DNA of 64,000 nt from Rhizobiaceae bacterium. Its GTDB lineage: Bacteria > Pseudomonadota > Alphaproteobacteria > Rhizobiales > Rhizobiaceae. The notes beneath the pieces are model-generated. The model did not search any database, had not been told where the DNA came from, and saw only the letters and a program-made list of their open reading frames with translations. The DNA lies in NCBI GenBank assembly GCA_023953775.1, contig JAMLJD010000005.1, positions 1 to 64,000 on the forward strand, read 5' to 3'. Made by a program: the position numbers and the translations under genes. Of this stretch, positions 26,547 to 35,945 are shown in pieces (within the stretch, counting starts at the first letter, position 1; the number at the start of each line of letters is the position of its first letter).

Positions 26547-27202
26547 TGGCGGCCGCCGAACGGGCGGTGGAGCCGCCGCGCGACTGCCCGCTGTGTCCAC
26601 GCCTGCATGATTTCATCGCGCTGTGGCGGGAACGCGAGCCCGGCTGGCACAACGCGCCGGTTCCCTCCTGGCTGCCGCCGCAGGGCGAGGAGACGGTGCG
26701 GCTGCTGATCGTCGGGCTGGCGCCGGGGCTGCGGGGAGCCAACCGTACCGGCCGTCCCTTCACCGGCGACTATGCCGGCGACCTGCTCTATTCGACGCTT
26801 GGCCGGTTCGGCTTCGCACGCGGCCGGTTCGAGGCGCGGCCCGACGACGGGCTGGAACTGGTCGGCACCGCGATCACCAATGCGGTGCGCTGCGTGCCGC
26901 CGGAGAACAAGCCGGTGGGCGCGGAGATCGCCACCTGCCGCGGTTTCCTCGCGGCGACGATCGCGCGCTTTGAAAGTCTGGAGGCGATCGTGACGCTAGG
27001 CACCATCGCGCACCAGTCGACCGTCAGGGCGCTGGGCGGGCGCGTGGCGGCGACACCGTTCGCGCACGGGGCGGCGCAGGAGCTCGGCGGTGTGCGCATC
27101 TTCTCCAGCTATCACTGCTCGCGCTACAACACCAATACCGGACGGCTGACCGAAGAGATGTTCGTCAGCGTTTTCAAGGACGTAGCAGAATACCTTGCCT
27201 GA
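26546..27202 (+). CDS. Uracil-DNA glycosylase, family 5 (UDGb-like)
   Basis: A 218-aa protein with the family 5 motif A G-L-A-P-G-x-x-G-A-N-R-T-G-R-P-F-T-G-D, which lacks the catalytic polar residue of families 1 and 2, four Cys or more near the N-terminus and middle (C-P-L-C-P, C-V-P, C-R-G-F) able to hold the iron-sulfur cluster, and a C-terminal Y-H-C-S-R-Y-N-T-N-T-G-R-L-T motif B. It removes uracil and other deaminated bases from DNA. Coupled to the NYN gene. Confidence 0.85.
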   Translation: MAAAERAVEPPRDCPLCPRLHDFIALWREREPGWHNAPVPSWLPPQGEETVRLLIVGLAPGLRGANRTGRPFTGDYAGDLLYSTLGRFGFARGRFEARPDDGLELVGTAITNAVRCVPPENKPVGAEIATCRGFLAATIARFESLEAIVTLGTIAHQSTVRALGGRVAATPFAHGAAQELGGVRIFSSYHCSRYNTNTGRLTEEMFVSVFKDVAEYLA

Positions 27203-27230
27203 TTGATTCAGGCCGGCGGCGGCAAGCCGC

Positions 27231-27704
27231 CTAGCCGTGCTCCTTCAGGAGGCGGCTCTTCTGGCGGTTCCAGTCGCGCTGCTTCTCGGTCTCGCGCTTG
27301 TCGTGCAGCTTCTTGCCGCGCGCGGTGGCGAGCAGCAGCTTGGCGCGGCCGCGGTCGTTGAAGTAGACCCGGAGCGGCACCATCGTCATGCCCTCGCGCT
27401 CGACGCCCTGCATGAGCTTCGCCATCTCGCGCTTGTTGAGCAGCAGCTTGCGCCGGCGGCGCGGCTCATGGTTGAAGCGGTTGCCCTCGGTATATTCGGG
27501 AATGTAGGCGTTGATCAGCCAGATCTCGCCGCCCTCGGAGGAGGCATAGGACTCCTGGATGTTGGCCTGGCCGAGACGCAGCGCCTTGACCTCGGTGCCG
27601 GTCAGCACCAAGCCGGCCTCGATGGTGTCGAGGATTTCGTAGGCGAAGCGCGCCTTGCGGTTTTCCGCGACAGTGCGCTTGTTGAGGTCCTTGTCCTTGG
27701 CCAT
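27231..27704 (-). CDS. smpB: SsrA-binding protein SmpB
   Basis: A 157-aa protein with [20 protein letters not shown] and the basic C-terminal tail ending [10 protein letters not shown] that enters the decoding channel. It delivers tmRNA to stalled ribosomes. No ssrA gene is recognisable in this window. Next to dapA as in other rhizobia. Confidence 0.96.
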   Translation of the reverse strand: MAKDKDLNKRTVAENRKARFAYEILDTIEAGLVLTGTEVKALRLGQANIQESYASSEGGEIWLINAYIPEYTEGNRFNHEPRRRRKLLLNKREMAKLMQGVEREGMTMVPLRVYFNDRGRAKLLLATARGKKLHDKRETEKQRDWNRQKSRLLKEHG

Positions 27705-27729
27705 GGCTGGAGAACGCGGGCGGGCCGCG

Positions 27730-28611
27730 TCAGTTCACCAGTCCGGCGTGCTGCATAGCAGCGTCGATCCTGGCCGCGGTGGCGGCCTCGACCTCGACCA
27801 GCGGCGAGCGCACGACGTTTTCCACCCGGCCGAGCCGCGACAGCGCGTATTTGGCGCCGGACACGCCCGGTTCGATGAAGATCGCCTTGTGCAGCGGCAT
27901 CAGACGGTCCTGCAATTCGATCGCCTTGTCGCGATCGCCGGAAAGCGTGGCGTCCTGGAACTCGGCGCACAGGCGCGGCGCGACATTGGCCGTCACCGAG
28001 ATCGCGCCGACGCCTCCATGGGCGTTGAAGCCGAGCGCGGATGCGTCCTCGCCCGAGAGCTGGACGAAATCCCTGCCGCAGGTGATGCGCTGCTCGGAAA
28101 CGCGCTCGATCTTGCCGGTCGCGTCCTTGACACCGACAATGTTGGAAAAGTCGCCCGCAAGCTGGCCCATCGTCTCCGGCGTCATGTCGATCACCGAGCG
28201 CGGCGGAATGTTGTAGATGATGATCGGCAGGCTGGTCGCCTTCGCCACCGCCGCGAAATGGGCGTAGAGCCCGCGCTGCGTCGGCTTGTTGTAGTAGGGC
28301 GTGACGACCAGCACCGCATCGGCGCCGACCTTCTCGGCATATTGGGCAAGCGCGATCGCCTCGGCCGTGTTGTTGGAGCCGGCGCCGGCGATAACGGGCA
28401 CCCTGCCCTTCGCCACCTCGACGCAGAGCTGGACCACCCGCCGGTGCTCCTCGTGCGACAGGGTCGGCGATTCGCCGGTCGTTCCGACGGGAACCAGACC
28501 GCTGGTGCCCTCGTCGATCTGCCATTCGACGAAATCCGCAAAGGCTTTGTCGTCGAACCCGCCATCCTTGCGGAAGGGGGTGACGAGCGCTGTCATCGAG
28601 CCTTTGAACAT
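27730..28611 (-). CDS. dapA: 4-hydroxy-tetrahydrodipicolinate synthase
   Basis: A 293-aa aldolase-family protein: [12 protein letters not shown] signature, the Y-Y-N-K-P tyrosine, and G-V-K-D-A-T-G holding the Schiff-base Lys. It condenses pyruvate with aspartate semialdehyde in lysine/diaminopimelate synthesis. Full length; ends 26 bases before smpB on the same strand, so the two may be co-transcribed. Confidence 0.95.
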   Translation of the reverse strand: MFKGSMTALVTPFRKDGGFDDKAFADFVEWQIDEGTSGLVPVGTTGESPTLSHEEHRRVVQLCVEVAKGRVPVIAGAGSNNTAEAIALAQYAEKVGADAVLVVTPYYNKPTQRGLYAHFAAVAKATSLPIIIYNIPPRSVIDMTPETMGQLAGDFSNIVGVKDATGKIERVSEQRITCGRDFVQLSGEDASALGFNAHGGVGAISVTANVAPRLCAEFQDATLSGDRDKAIELQDRLMPLHKAIFIEPGVSGAKYALSRLGRVENVVRSPLVEVEAATAARIDAAMQHAGLVN

Positions 28612-28842
28612 CTTTCGTACTCCGGACGGCCTTGCGAGCGGCCAAATCGCCGCAAATTCGCGGCTTTCTAACCGAAAGCACGATCAGGCACCATAGTCTT
28701 GACACCAAGGCGCGGCAAAAGTTGGCGCAGCCGCGTGGAGGACGCGCCGACAAGGCCGTTTACGGGCGCTTCACGGCAAGCCGCTAGAATTTGCAGCCGC
28801 CTGCACCATCTTTGTTCGCAAACGGGAGACCATCGGGACGCG

Positions 28843-30939
28843 ATGCGAGGCAAGCTTCGTTCACGAGCCAATGTGCTGATGCTGTGTGCGCTTCTCGCGC
28901 CGGCAGCCGCGAAGGCGGATGTCGTGCTGCCCGAGAAGGGCGTTCCGTTGCCGTTTTTCCGCCCCGACGTCGAGGCCGAGAGCCCGTTCGACGGCATGAT
29001 CACCGGCTCGGTGCCGGTGCAACTCGCCAGCGCGGTGCGCATCGGACCGCCATCGTCCGGCGACATCTCGGTGCTGCGCGACGGGCTGGAGGCCGTCTCG
29101 CGCGGTGATATCCCGGCGGCGCGGGCGGTGCGCGACGGGATTGCGGCCAATGCGCTCGACCGGACCATCCTGGAATGGGCGATCGCATTGTCGGGCAGCA
29201 ACGCCGTCTCCAGCGCCGAGATCAACAGGGCCGCCACCCTCCTTGCGGGCTGGCCGGGCATGGCCGCGCTGCGGCGCAATACCGAGCGCGCGCTCTACGA
29301 CGAACGTCCCGACCCCGACACCGTGATCGACGCATTCGCCGGCCATCCGCCTGAGACGACCAAGGGCGTCATCGCGCTCGCGCGCGCCTATAGGGACAAG
29401 GACGACAGCGACGCCGCGATCGCGGCCGTCGCGCCCTTCTGGCGGATCGAGAAGCTGAGTGCGAAGGACGAACTGCTGATCCTGCAGGAATTCGGCGCGC
29501 TGATCCCTGTCAGCGATCATCGGTTCCGGATGGAGCGCATGCTGCATGCCGACAGGTTTTCCGCGGCGGCACGGGTTTCCGGATTTGCCAAGGCGGCCGA
29601 GCTGGCAGACGCTTGGGAGGCGGTGACCCGTAACGCCAAGGATGCCGACCGCCTGCTGGAGGCGGTGCCGCTGGACCAGCGTTCGGCCGGCTATGTCTTC
29701 GCACAGGCCAAGCGCCTGCGCCGCACGGGCCACTTCAAGCAGGCGGCCGCGACAATGGCGAAGGCGCCGAAGGATGCGGTCGCGCTGGTCGATCCCGACG
29801 CGTGGTGGGTGGAGCGGCGGGTGCTGTCGCGCGAGCTGCTCGACATCGGCGAGACCCGGGGCGCCTACGAGGTCGCCGCGGCGCATTCGGCCGAGAGCCC
29901 GACCGACGCGGCCGACGCCGAATTCCATGCCGGCTGGTATGCGCTGCGCGGGCTGCGCGACGCAAAGACCGCGGCAATGCATTTCAACCGCATCATAGAC
30001 ATCGCCGACGGGCCGATCTCGCTTGCCCGTGCCTATTACTGGCTCGGCCGGGCGGCCGAGGCAGGCGGCCCCGGCGAAGCCGTCGCGTTCTACGAAAAGG
30101 CCGCGACATACGGCACGGCATTCTACGGCCAGCTCGCCGCCTCCAAGCTCGGGCGCGGCACTATCTCGGCGCCGGCCCCGGAGCCGAGCATGGCCGACAG
30201 GGCGAGCTTCACCAACCGGGTCGCCGTGCGCGCCATCGAGCGGCTCGAGAGGGCCGACCAGACCTGGCGCGCCGACATCCTCTACCGCGACCTCGCCTCC
30301 GAGCTGACGAGCCCGGGCGAACTGGCGCTGCTGGCGGCGATGGCTGAAGCGCGCGGGAATCACTACCTCGCCCTGCGCATCGGCAAGATCGCCGCGGCGC
30401 GCGGCATCGACATCGGCGCACTAACGCATCCGGTCGGCGCGATACCGCTCGAGGCCCGGATTTCGGGCGCCGGACAAGCGCTTGCCTATGCCGTGGCGCG
30501 GCAGGAAAGCGAGTTCAACGTCTCGGCGAAGTCGGGCGCGGGCGCGCTCGGGCTGTTGCAGCTCCTGCCGGGCACGGCCAAGGAGATGGCGCGCAAGGCC
30601 GGGCTTTCCTACGAGAAGGGGCGGCTGACCACCGACGCCGGCTACAATGCGACGCTGGGCGCGGCATTCCTGTCCGAGCAGCTCGACCGGTTCGACGGCT
30701 CCTATATCCTGACCTTCGCGGGATACAATGCCGGGCCGCGGCGGGCACTGGACTGGATGGAACGTTATGGCGACCCGCGCGGCAAGGACATCGAGACCGT
30801 CGTCGACTGGATCGAGCGCATCCCCTTCACAGAGACGCGCGGCTACGTTCAACGCGTGATGGAAAACTATCAGGTCTACAAGATGCGGCTGACCGGCAGG
30901 GCCGACATCGCCAGCGACCTCATCGAGGGGCGTCACTGA
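28843..30939 (+). CDS. Soluble lytic murein transglycosylase
   Basis: A 698-aa exported protein. A signal peptide (to about A-A-A-K-A) precedes a long all-helical superhelical domain, then the SLT catalytic domain with Glu in A-R-Q-E-S-E-F-N, the G-A-L-G-L-L-Q-L-L-P-G-T-A loop and the A-G-Y-N-A-G-P motif. It cleaves peptidoglycan glycan strands to 1,6-anhydro ends in the periplasm. The start at 28843 is set by the signal peptide and a GGGAGAC site. It is divergent from dapA. Confidence 0.92.
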   Translation: MRGKLRSRANVLMLCALLAPAAAKADVVLPEKGVPLPFFRPDVEAESPFDGMITGSVPVQLASAVRIGPPSSGDISVLRDGLEAVSRGDIPAARAVRDGIAANALDRTILEWAIALSGSNAVSSAEINRAATLLAGWPGMAALRRNTERALYDERPDPDTVIDAFAGHPPETTKGVIALARAYRDKDDSDAAIAAVAPFWRIEKLSAKDELLILQEFGALIPVSDHRFRMERMLHADRFSAAARVSGFAKAAELADAWEAVTRNAKDADRLLEAVPLDQRSAGYVFAQAKRLRRTGHFKQAAATMAKAPKDAVALVDPDAWWVERRVLSRELLDIGETRGAYEVAAAHSAESPTDAADAEFHAGWYALRGLRDAKTAAMHFNRIIDIADGPISLARAYYWLGRAAEAGGPGEAVAFYEKAATYGTAFYGQLAASKLGRGTISAPAPEPSMADRASFTNRVAVRAIERLERADQTWRADILYRDLASELTSPGELALLAAMAEARGNHYLALRIGKIAAARGIDIGALTHPVGAIPLEARISGAGQALAYAVARQESEFNVSAKSGAGALGLLQLLPGTAKEMARKAGLSYEKGRLTTDAGYNATLGAAFLSEQLDRFDGSYILTFAGYNAGPRRALDWMERYGDPRGKDIETVVDWIERIPFTETRGYVQRVMENYQVYKMRLTGRADIASDLIEGRH

Positions 30940-31242
30940 CGCCGCTCCTATCCTTTTGAATTTTAATGTCTTTCCGAGCCGTCCGGCCCCGGCCGGCACA
31001 AGCCGTTCCCGGCCAAGCCAAGCCCAAATGGGTCCGGTCTGGATTCCGGGTTTCGCCCTCGCGGTCCCGAAATGACGGAAGGCAAGGAGGTGCCTCGGCC
31101 CGGAATGACGCGAGTCAATTCGGCCGGCGCTCCCGCACAATGCCGATGACTGTCCACAGACCTGCGGCACCCTCTACCGCATGGCGGCGCCGGCGGCTAT
31201 CCTCGCAGCCGGCAGATCGAGCACACAGGATGGCGGGCCCGG
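30940..31242. other. Intergenic region holding a dispersed palindromic element
   Basis: This 303-base gap carries no gene I can support. Its centre holds a REP-like palindrome (listed separately at 31039-31077) and a further half-copy (CCCGGAATGACG) at 31099-31110. The rest looks like unstructured GC-rich DNA. Confidence 0.6.
31039..31077. repeat. REP-like dispersed palindrome, copy 1
   Basis: CTGGATTCCGGGT ... CCCGAAATGACG is an imperfect inverted repeat (TTCCGGG against CCCGAAA) about 39 bases long. A very similar sequence is at 52668-52705. The same unit is familiar as a high-copy intergenic palindrome in alphaproteobacteria; the number of copies elsewhere in this genome is unknown. Confidence 0.6.
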
Positions 31243-32133
31243 ATGAACGACGACGGCTTTCGAGATTTCTTCTATTCGGCCAGTGACGGGCTGAAGCTTC
31301 ACGCCCGCGTCTATGGCGAGCCCGCCGAAGATAGCCTGCCGGTCGTCTGCCTTGCCGGGCTGACCCGGAATGCGCGCGATTTCCACGAACTTGCCCTGCA
31401 TTTGTCGCGCGACCCGGCGCGACCCCGCCAGGTGGTGGCATTCGACTATCGCGGACGCGGACAGTCCGACCGCGATCCCAACTGGAAGAACTATGACCCG
31501 ATCGTCGAAGCGGGCGATGTCAATCAGGGGCTGATCGCGCTCAACATCGAGCATGCCGCATTCATCGGCACGTCGCGCGGCGGGCTGGTGATCTTCGTGC
31601 TGGCGGCGATGCGGCCGACAGCACTGAAAGCCGTGGTGCTCAACGATATCGGACCGGTGGTCGACGGCGCCGGGCTGGCACAGATCCGCGCCTATCTCGA
31701 GCGCGCGCCGAAGCCGGCCAGCATCGAGGAAGCGATCGCCATCCAGCGCGCGGCAAACGGCACAAGCTTTCCCGCGCTCGAGGCCGACGACTGGGAGCGG
31801 CTGGTCGGCGCGGTCTATCGCATCGAGGGGGGGCGGCCGGTGCCGGATTTCGACGCCGCGCTTCTCAATCCGCTCAAGGACATCGACCTCAACGCGCCGC
31901 TGCCGGAGTTGTGGCCGCAATTCGACGGCTTGCGCAACGTGTCCGTCCTGGCGATTCGCGGCGGCAATTCGAAACTGCTCTCGGCCCAGACGCTGACGGC
32001 GATGGCCCAGCGCCACCCGCGCCTCCAGGCGATCACGGTCGAGGGACAGGGGCACGCCCCGCTGCTGGAGACCGGCGACCTGCCGGCCCGCATCGCGGCG
32101 TTTCTGGACAAGGCCGAAGGCGTGAAGGCTTAA
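31243..32133 (+). CDS. Alpha/beta hydrolase
   Basis: A 296-aa alpha/beta-hydrolase-fold protein with oxyanion region C-L-A-G-L-T-R-N, nucleophile elbow G-T-S-R-G-G and the late G-Q-G-H-A-P histidine. The F-D-Y-R-G-R-G-Q-S-D segment is typical. No signal peptide. The substrate (an ester, or a C-C bonded compound) cannot be told from sequence. Confidence 0.85.
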   Translation: MNDDGFRDFFYSASDGLKLHARVYGEPAEDSLPVVCLAGLTRNARDFHELALHLSRDPARPRQVVAFDYRGRGQSDRDPNWKNYDPIVEAGDVNQGLIALNIEHAAFIGTSRGGLVIFVLAAMRPTALKAVVLNDIGPVVDGAGLAQIRAYLERAPKPASIEEAIAIQRAANGTSFPALEADDWERLVGAVYRIEGGRPVPDFDAALLNPLKDIDLNAPLPELWPQFDGLRNVSVLAIRGGNSKLLSAQTLTAMAQRHPRLQAITVEGQGHAPLLETGDLPARIAAFLDKAEGVKA

Positions 32134-32281
32134 GACCGCACTTCCCCGTTTGCCCGGAACGCTTCAGCGTTTGACTTCATTGAATTTTTTGCCCCGAGCC
32201 TCAGCCGTTCGGGGCTGGCATTTGCGTGCAGAAGCAGTCGCTATCTTGCACGCCGTCACGTCGACCCGCGGTCCGGACAAG

Positions 32282-32309
32282 AAAAAACCCGGCGGTTGCC
32301 CGCCGGGTT
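32282..32309 (-). terminator. Rho-independent terminator of the porin gene
   Basis: Read on the minus strand: AACCCGGCGG, a short loop, CCGCCGGGTT, then a run of six T. It ends the porin transcript about 30 bases after its stop codon; on the plus strand it may also help stop the alpha/beta hydrolase transcript. Confidence 0.8.
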
Positions 32310-32336
32310 TCGACACAAAGTGTCTGGCCTTTCGGC

Positions 32337-33425
32337 TTAGAAGTAGCGCGTGAAGCGCAGGTAGCCGCTGTGGACGCCGGAAGCGCCCGAGGCCTTGAAG
32401 TAGTTGTACTCGGCGCGAACCTCGAACTGGGTGACCGGGGTCCAGACCACGTTCAACTCGCCCTGCCAAGCGTTCGGGTTGCCGGCTGCACCGTAGTTGG
32501 TGTCGCCGAACCACTGGAAGCCAGCCGAAGCGAACAGCTGCGGGTTGATCTGGTGGCCGTAGGAGGCCAGGACCGACCAGCGCGAGCCAACCGAGTAGGC
32601 GTTGGCGTTGCTTGCGTAGTAACCGATCAAGCGGAAGCTCGAGCCGGGCGAGTTCGGAACGTTGAGCTGCAGACCAGCCTGTGCGCCCCAGCCGTCAACG
32701 CCGGAGAGACCAGCGGCGCGAGCGCCGAGTGCCGGACCGAGGTCCTCGTCATAGCCGAACTTGGCCCATGCACCACCCCAGCCCTGGTTGATCATCGCCG
32801 CAACGACGACGTCAGGCATGTAGTTGGTGTTGCCGTCGTCTTCCAGCGAGATCGTCGCCGCGAACCCGTTGCCACCGGTGAAGGTGTACGAGATCAAGGC
32901 GCGCTGCTGGTAGCCGTAGGACAGGCCCGACCAGGAGTGCGAACCGTACTGGGCAACGCCGGCGCTCTGCGAGGCAACCCATGCCGATTCCGTGTAACCC
33001 ATGCGGAGGCCGCCGAGCTCCAGGAAGGCCTGGTCGATGAAGGCTTCGCCGTCGGTGGTCAGGAGCGAGACGCGAGCAGCGTCAGCAACCTGGTTCGCCG
33101 GATCCCACGAACCCTGAACGCGGATGTAGGAACGCAGCAGGCCCCATGCGGTGTCCGTGCGAGCGTCGAAGTTGACGCGAGCGCGGACCGACTTGGCCCA
33201 GTAGTCCCAGTTCGAGTTGGCGCTGATCTGATACCAGACGTAACCCGAGATCTGCAGGCAGGTTTCGGTGCCCGGGATGTAGAAGAAGCCGGCGCCGTAC
33301 ACGTCGCAGATGCGGACGTATTCCATCGGCTCCGGTTCGGCATAGACGATCGCATCAGCGGCGCGGGCGCCGGTGGTGGCGACGAGAGCCGCGGCAGTGC
33401 CGAACAGAAGGCTCTTGAGTTTCAT
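32337..33425 (-). CDS. Rhizobial-type outer-membrane porin
   Basis: A 362-aa protein with signal peptide (M-K-L-K-S-L-L-F-G-T-A, cleavage after A-R-A), mature N-terminus with E-P-M-E-Y-V-R-I-C-D-V-Y-G-A-G-F-F-Y-I-P-G-T-E-T-C-L, and alternating beta strands ending in aromatic Phe at the very C-terminus, the outer-membrane sorting signal. It forms a general diffusion pore and is a typical major porin of Mesorhizobium/Brucella relatives. A strong GGAGG site precedes the ATG at 33425, with a long leader upstream. Confidence 0.93.
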   Translation of the reverse strand: MKLKSLLFGTAAALVATTGARAADAIVYAEPEPMEYVRICDVYGAGFFYIPGTETCLQISGYVWYQISANSNWDYWAKSVRARVNFDARTDTAWGLLRSYIRVQGSWDPANQVADAARVSLLTTDGEAFIDQAFLELGGLRMGYTESAWVASQSAGVAQYGSHSWSGLSYGYQQRALISYTFTGGNGFAATISLEDDGNTNYMPDVVVAAMINQGWGGAWAKFGYDEDLGPALGARAAGLSGVDGWGAQAGLQLNVPNSPGSSFRLIGYYASNANAYSVGSRWSVLASYGHQINPQLFASAGFQWFGDTNYGAAGNPNAWQGELNVVWTPVTQFEVRAEYNYFKASGASGVHSGYLRFTRYF

Positions 33426-34025
33426 TTTCTGACCTCCAGTCAAAGTTAAAAACGGGTCTGGGTACTTTTGCTGAAGGACAGCGTTCCCTGCCCCATCCCC
33501 TAAAGACGAAAAAGACGCGCTGCACGCCCCTTCTTCGAGCATGACAATACGCAGGACGTTCCGGTGATCAACCACGATCAGGGGCGCGAGCCGGTTCCCC
33601 ACGCTGTATGCCCCATTGCTGTTGCACAAATGACACGATTTGGGCGGGCGCGGAAAGCATTGGTTAACCATGGCGCCCCGCCAACCGCCACGGGAAGCCT
33701 TGCAATACCATTCGCGCGTGCCCCGAAAGCCTGCCGCAGGCGGGCGAATCGCAAATCCGGCGATTCGCCCGCTTCATCGCGGCAGGCCCGCCGCCGGGCG
33801 ACAGGATCCGGGCACTTGGCCGCGCCGTGCGCGCAACCGGTCAGGGAGGCCGCGAACGCCTTTATGGCGCACGATCATCTCCGTGCCGAAGCTATGCCGC
33901 CCGGGCTGGTGTGTACCGAGATAGGGTGTGCCGGCCCGGGGGCAGGTTGCCCTGATCTCACGATAGAGATGACCATGCTGGCTCGTGAAGCCGAACACGC
34001 CGGTCAACACAGGGAACGCAACGCT
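33426..34025. other. 600-base gene-poor region upstream of the porin
   Basis: It contains the porin leader and promoter on the minus strand and, near 33729-33787, a nested palindrome (listed separately). An open frame crosses it on the plus strand but has no recognisable content before 34026. I see no RNA gene I can name. Confidence 0.5.
33729..33787. repeat. Nested palindrome (two-tier hairpin)
   Basis: The inner stem CGGGCGAATCGC (33741-33752) pairs exactly with GCGATTCGCCCG (33760-33771) around a 7-base loop. The outer GCCTGCCGC (33729-33737) pairs exactly with GCGGCAGGC (33779-33787). No T-run follows on either strand. It could be a mobile palindromic element, a structured RNA or a protein-binding site. 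Confidence 0.6.
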
Positions 34026-34298
34026 ATGACCGACGTTCTCTCCGCTCGGCGCAATGGTGCCAACGTCGAAATCGTTCTGGAAAACTCCGGCGATGACGAA
34101 ACGCCATCGTCCGTCGATGTGCTCGCGGCATACAGCCCGCGTGATGCATTTGCATTCGTTGAACTGGTCAAGCACGAAGCCGCCGGAGTGCTGGACGAAG
34201 CGCAGGCCGTCAAGGCGAAGGAAGAGCGAAACGTCGAAAGGGTGCAGAAACTACGCGATGAGCTTGCCGAACTGGAAGGCCGGCAAAGCAGACGCTAG
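34026..34298 (+). CDS. Small charged protein of unknown function
   Basis: A 90-aa, Glu/Asp-rich protein whose C-terminal half is a predicted coiled coil (A-Q-A-V-K-A-K-E-E-R-N-V-E through L-R-D-E-L-A-E-L-E). No signal peptide or membrane segment. AGGGAA lies upstream of the ATG at 34026, and third-position bases look coding. I do not recognise a family. It converges with the sulfotransferase gene, overlapping its stop by 4 bases. Confidence 0.45.
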   Translation: MTDVLSARRNGANVEIVLENSGDDETPSSVDVLAAYSPRDAFAFVELVKHEAAGVLDEAQAVKAKEERNVERVQKLRDELAELEGRQSRR

Positions 34299-35188
34299 GC
34301 CCATCCGAATTCGAAGCACAGGTCCGGCGCTATGTGCAGCAGAGAGCGTGTGATCTTCGGGGAATGCTGTTTGACAAAACGTCCAGCTCGTGACGATTTC
34401 ATAGCAGTGCGAATGTCGGCGGCGACGTCGGCGTCCAGGAAATCTGCGATGCAGATCGACAAGCACCTCGTGTCGCGGACTACAGCGTCGAACGATACTT
34501 CCAAATATTGGTCACGCCGCATTAAACTGCCGTGCGCGCGAGCGGCTCGCAGATGCGAGACCCACATGGCAAGACCCTTGTCATGACTGTTTTGAGCCCA
34601 TCCAGCGCGGACGAATGATTCCGCGACGTCGCGCCCGTCCCGGATCAGATGGATGAACTTCGCGTCAGGAAAAACGGAGACGATGTCGTTCATGACAAAT
34701 GCGTTTGTCGGCGTATCGTCGATCCATGTCTCGGACTGGCGCAGAGGGCGCTGCAGCAGGTCGTGGTGAAGCCGCGCCAAGACTTGGCATGGAGATAGAT
34801 CGCTGGAGCCGACGCGTGATATCGCGCGGTCAAACTGATCCCGATCAATGATCTGAAAAAAGCCGGCGGGGCCGTGCCGCGACGTAAATAGATAGCGTGA
34901 AATCAGATATGCGGTCAGAGCGTCGTGGTCGCTGGGGCGTTCCAACATCGGCAGACTGCGGATTGCGCCAGTTGTATCGCAGAACAGGCGAGGTTCGATA
35001 GGCAGCGACGCGTATTCACGCCCGCTGAGAGATCGCGACAAGATAGTCGTGCCGGATCGTCCTGAACCAACGATAAATAGCGGCGGTCGCAATGCTCTTT
35101 CCAAGAAGATGTCTGCGCATTTTGCGCAACCCAGGCGGGAAAGCAAGCCACGCCTTGGCCTCGCTGGCAGGCTCTCGGAAGACACCAT
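34295..35188 (-). CDS. Sulfotransferase-family protein
   Basis: A 297-aa protein with the PAPS-binding P-loop F-I-V-G-S-G-R-S-G-T-T and the later F-I-H-L-I-R-D-G-R-D-V-A-E-S segment (3'-phosphate loop), the two hallmarks of PAPS sulfotransferases. The acceptor (polysaccharide or lipid) is unknown. Base composition is lower in GC than the core genes. The start is uncertain: 35188 lacks a Shine-Dalgarno, and the frame continues into scrambled sequence, so the true N-terminus may have been replaced. Confidence 0.7.
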   Translation of the reverse strand: MVSSESLPARPRRGLLSRLGCAKCADIFLERALRPPLFIVGSGRSGTTILSRSLSGREYASLPIEPRLFCDTTGAIRSLPMLERPSDHDALTAYLISRYLFTSRHGPAGFFQIIDRDQFDRAISRVGSSDLSPCQVLARLHHDLLQRPLRQSETWIDDTPTNAFVMNDIVSVFPDAKFIHLIRDGRDVAESFVRAGWAQNSHDKGLAMWVSHLRAARAHGSLMRRDQYLEVSFDAVVRDTRCLSICIADFLDADVAADIRTAMKSSRAGRFVKQHSPKITRSLLHIAPDLCFEFGWA

Positions 35189-35753
35189 GCTGCTCAACCC
35201 GGCCAAGGAATGGGCCTCGCTGCCTACGCCGGAGGGCAAGGGCTTCTACGGCGGGCAGCACGCGGCAGTGAAGCCTGACAAGGTGCGCGCGGTGCCGGCA
35301 CTCCTGATTGTTACAGCATGCCGTCAGGGTGTAGCGGCCGTCACGCGTCGCGCCGAGAGTGTCGATCCTAATCGATGCCGCCATAGCCCATCCCGTCTAC
35401 CTTTCCGGCTTCGGCCGGGAGGGGGCCTTATCTTGCGTTCGGAGATCGGTGGGTTTGGAAAGGGGCAAACGATGTCAGTTTCGGCCAGAGAGCCCCGTGA
35501 ACGCGCAAAACGCCCGCCGCCGGCATGATGGAAAGGGTAAGCCCCCTGAATCGCCGTTGACGCCCCAAATTCGAGGAACCGAAACCGCTTCTTTTGCCGG
35601 TGTCGGCTGATCTCGAAAAACTCAATCAAAACGGTGTCGACTGGAGGAGGTCTGATACAGGTCTGGTATCACGGCAGCGAGTCCGACTGGACGCGAGTAC
35701 CACCGCCTGAACGCCTTGCATTTCAAGGCATCACCGTCTATTGCGGGGTCGCC
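35189..35753. other. Gene-free stretch with gene debris before tRNA-Ser
   Basis: No intact gene is supported in these 565 bases. The left part contains a minus-strand fragment (see 35280-35384) abutting coding-like plus-strand sequence around 35187-35295. Further right a TGATAC...GTATCA dyad lies near 35652-35670. The region looks like a rearrangement scar beside the tRNA. Confidence 0.45.
35280..35384 (-). pseudogene. Truncated remnant of a Cys-rich (zinc-ribbon-like) protein
   Basis: From an ATG at 35384 the frame reads M-A-A-S-I-R-I-D-T-L-G, then R-Y-T-L-T-A-C-C-N-N-Q-E-C-R-H, which resembles the N-terminus of short zinc-ribbon proteins of rhizobia. After about residue 36 the similarity stops and Arg-rich junk follows into the sulfotransferase region. 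The reading is based on family feel, so confidence is low. Confidence 0.35.
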
Positions 35754-35844
35754 GGAGAGGTGGCCGAGTGGTCGAAGGCGCTCCCCTGCTAAGGGAGTAG
35801 GCCCCAAAAGGGCCTCGTGGGTTCGAATCCCATCCTCTCCGCCA
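35754..35844 (+). tRNA. tRNA-Ser (anticodon GCT)
   Basis: The acceptor arm GGAGAGG (35754-35760) pairs with CCTCTCC (35834-35840), followed by discriminator G and an encoded CCA (35842-35844). The anticodon stem is CTCCCCT-GCT-AAGGGAG, the long variable arm GGCCC-CAAAA-GGGCC type marks a class II serine tRNA, and the T arm carries GGTTCGAATCC. It decodes AGC and AGU codons. Confidence 0.95.
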
Positions 35845-35945
35845 TCATTTCGCTCACGGCAGTTTCACTTCGTTCAACGCCTCCGCGGGGGCGGCCTTTC
35901 GGCCGGTCGCGCAGTCGCGCTCCTGCCGTCGAGTTCGAACTTCGT

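Noticed and set aside
33729-33787. Terminator for the neighbouring genes
   Set aside because: Neither strand has a T-run after the stem, and no gene ends close by.
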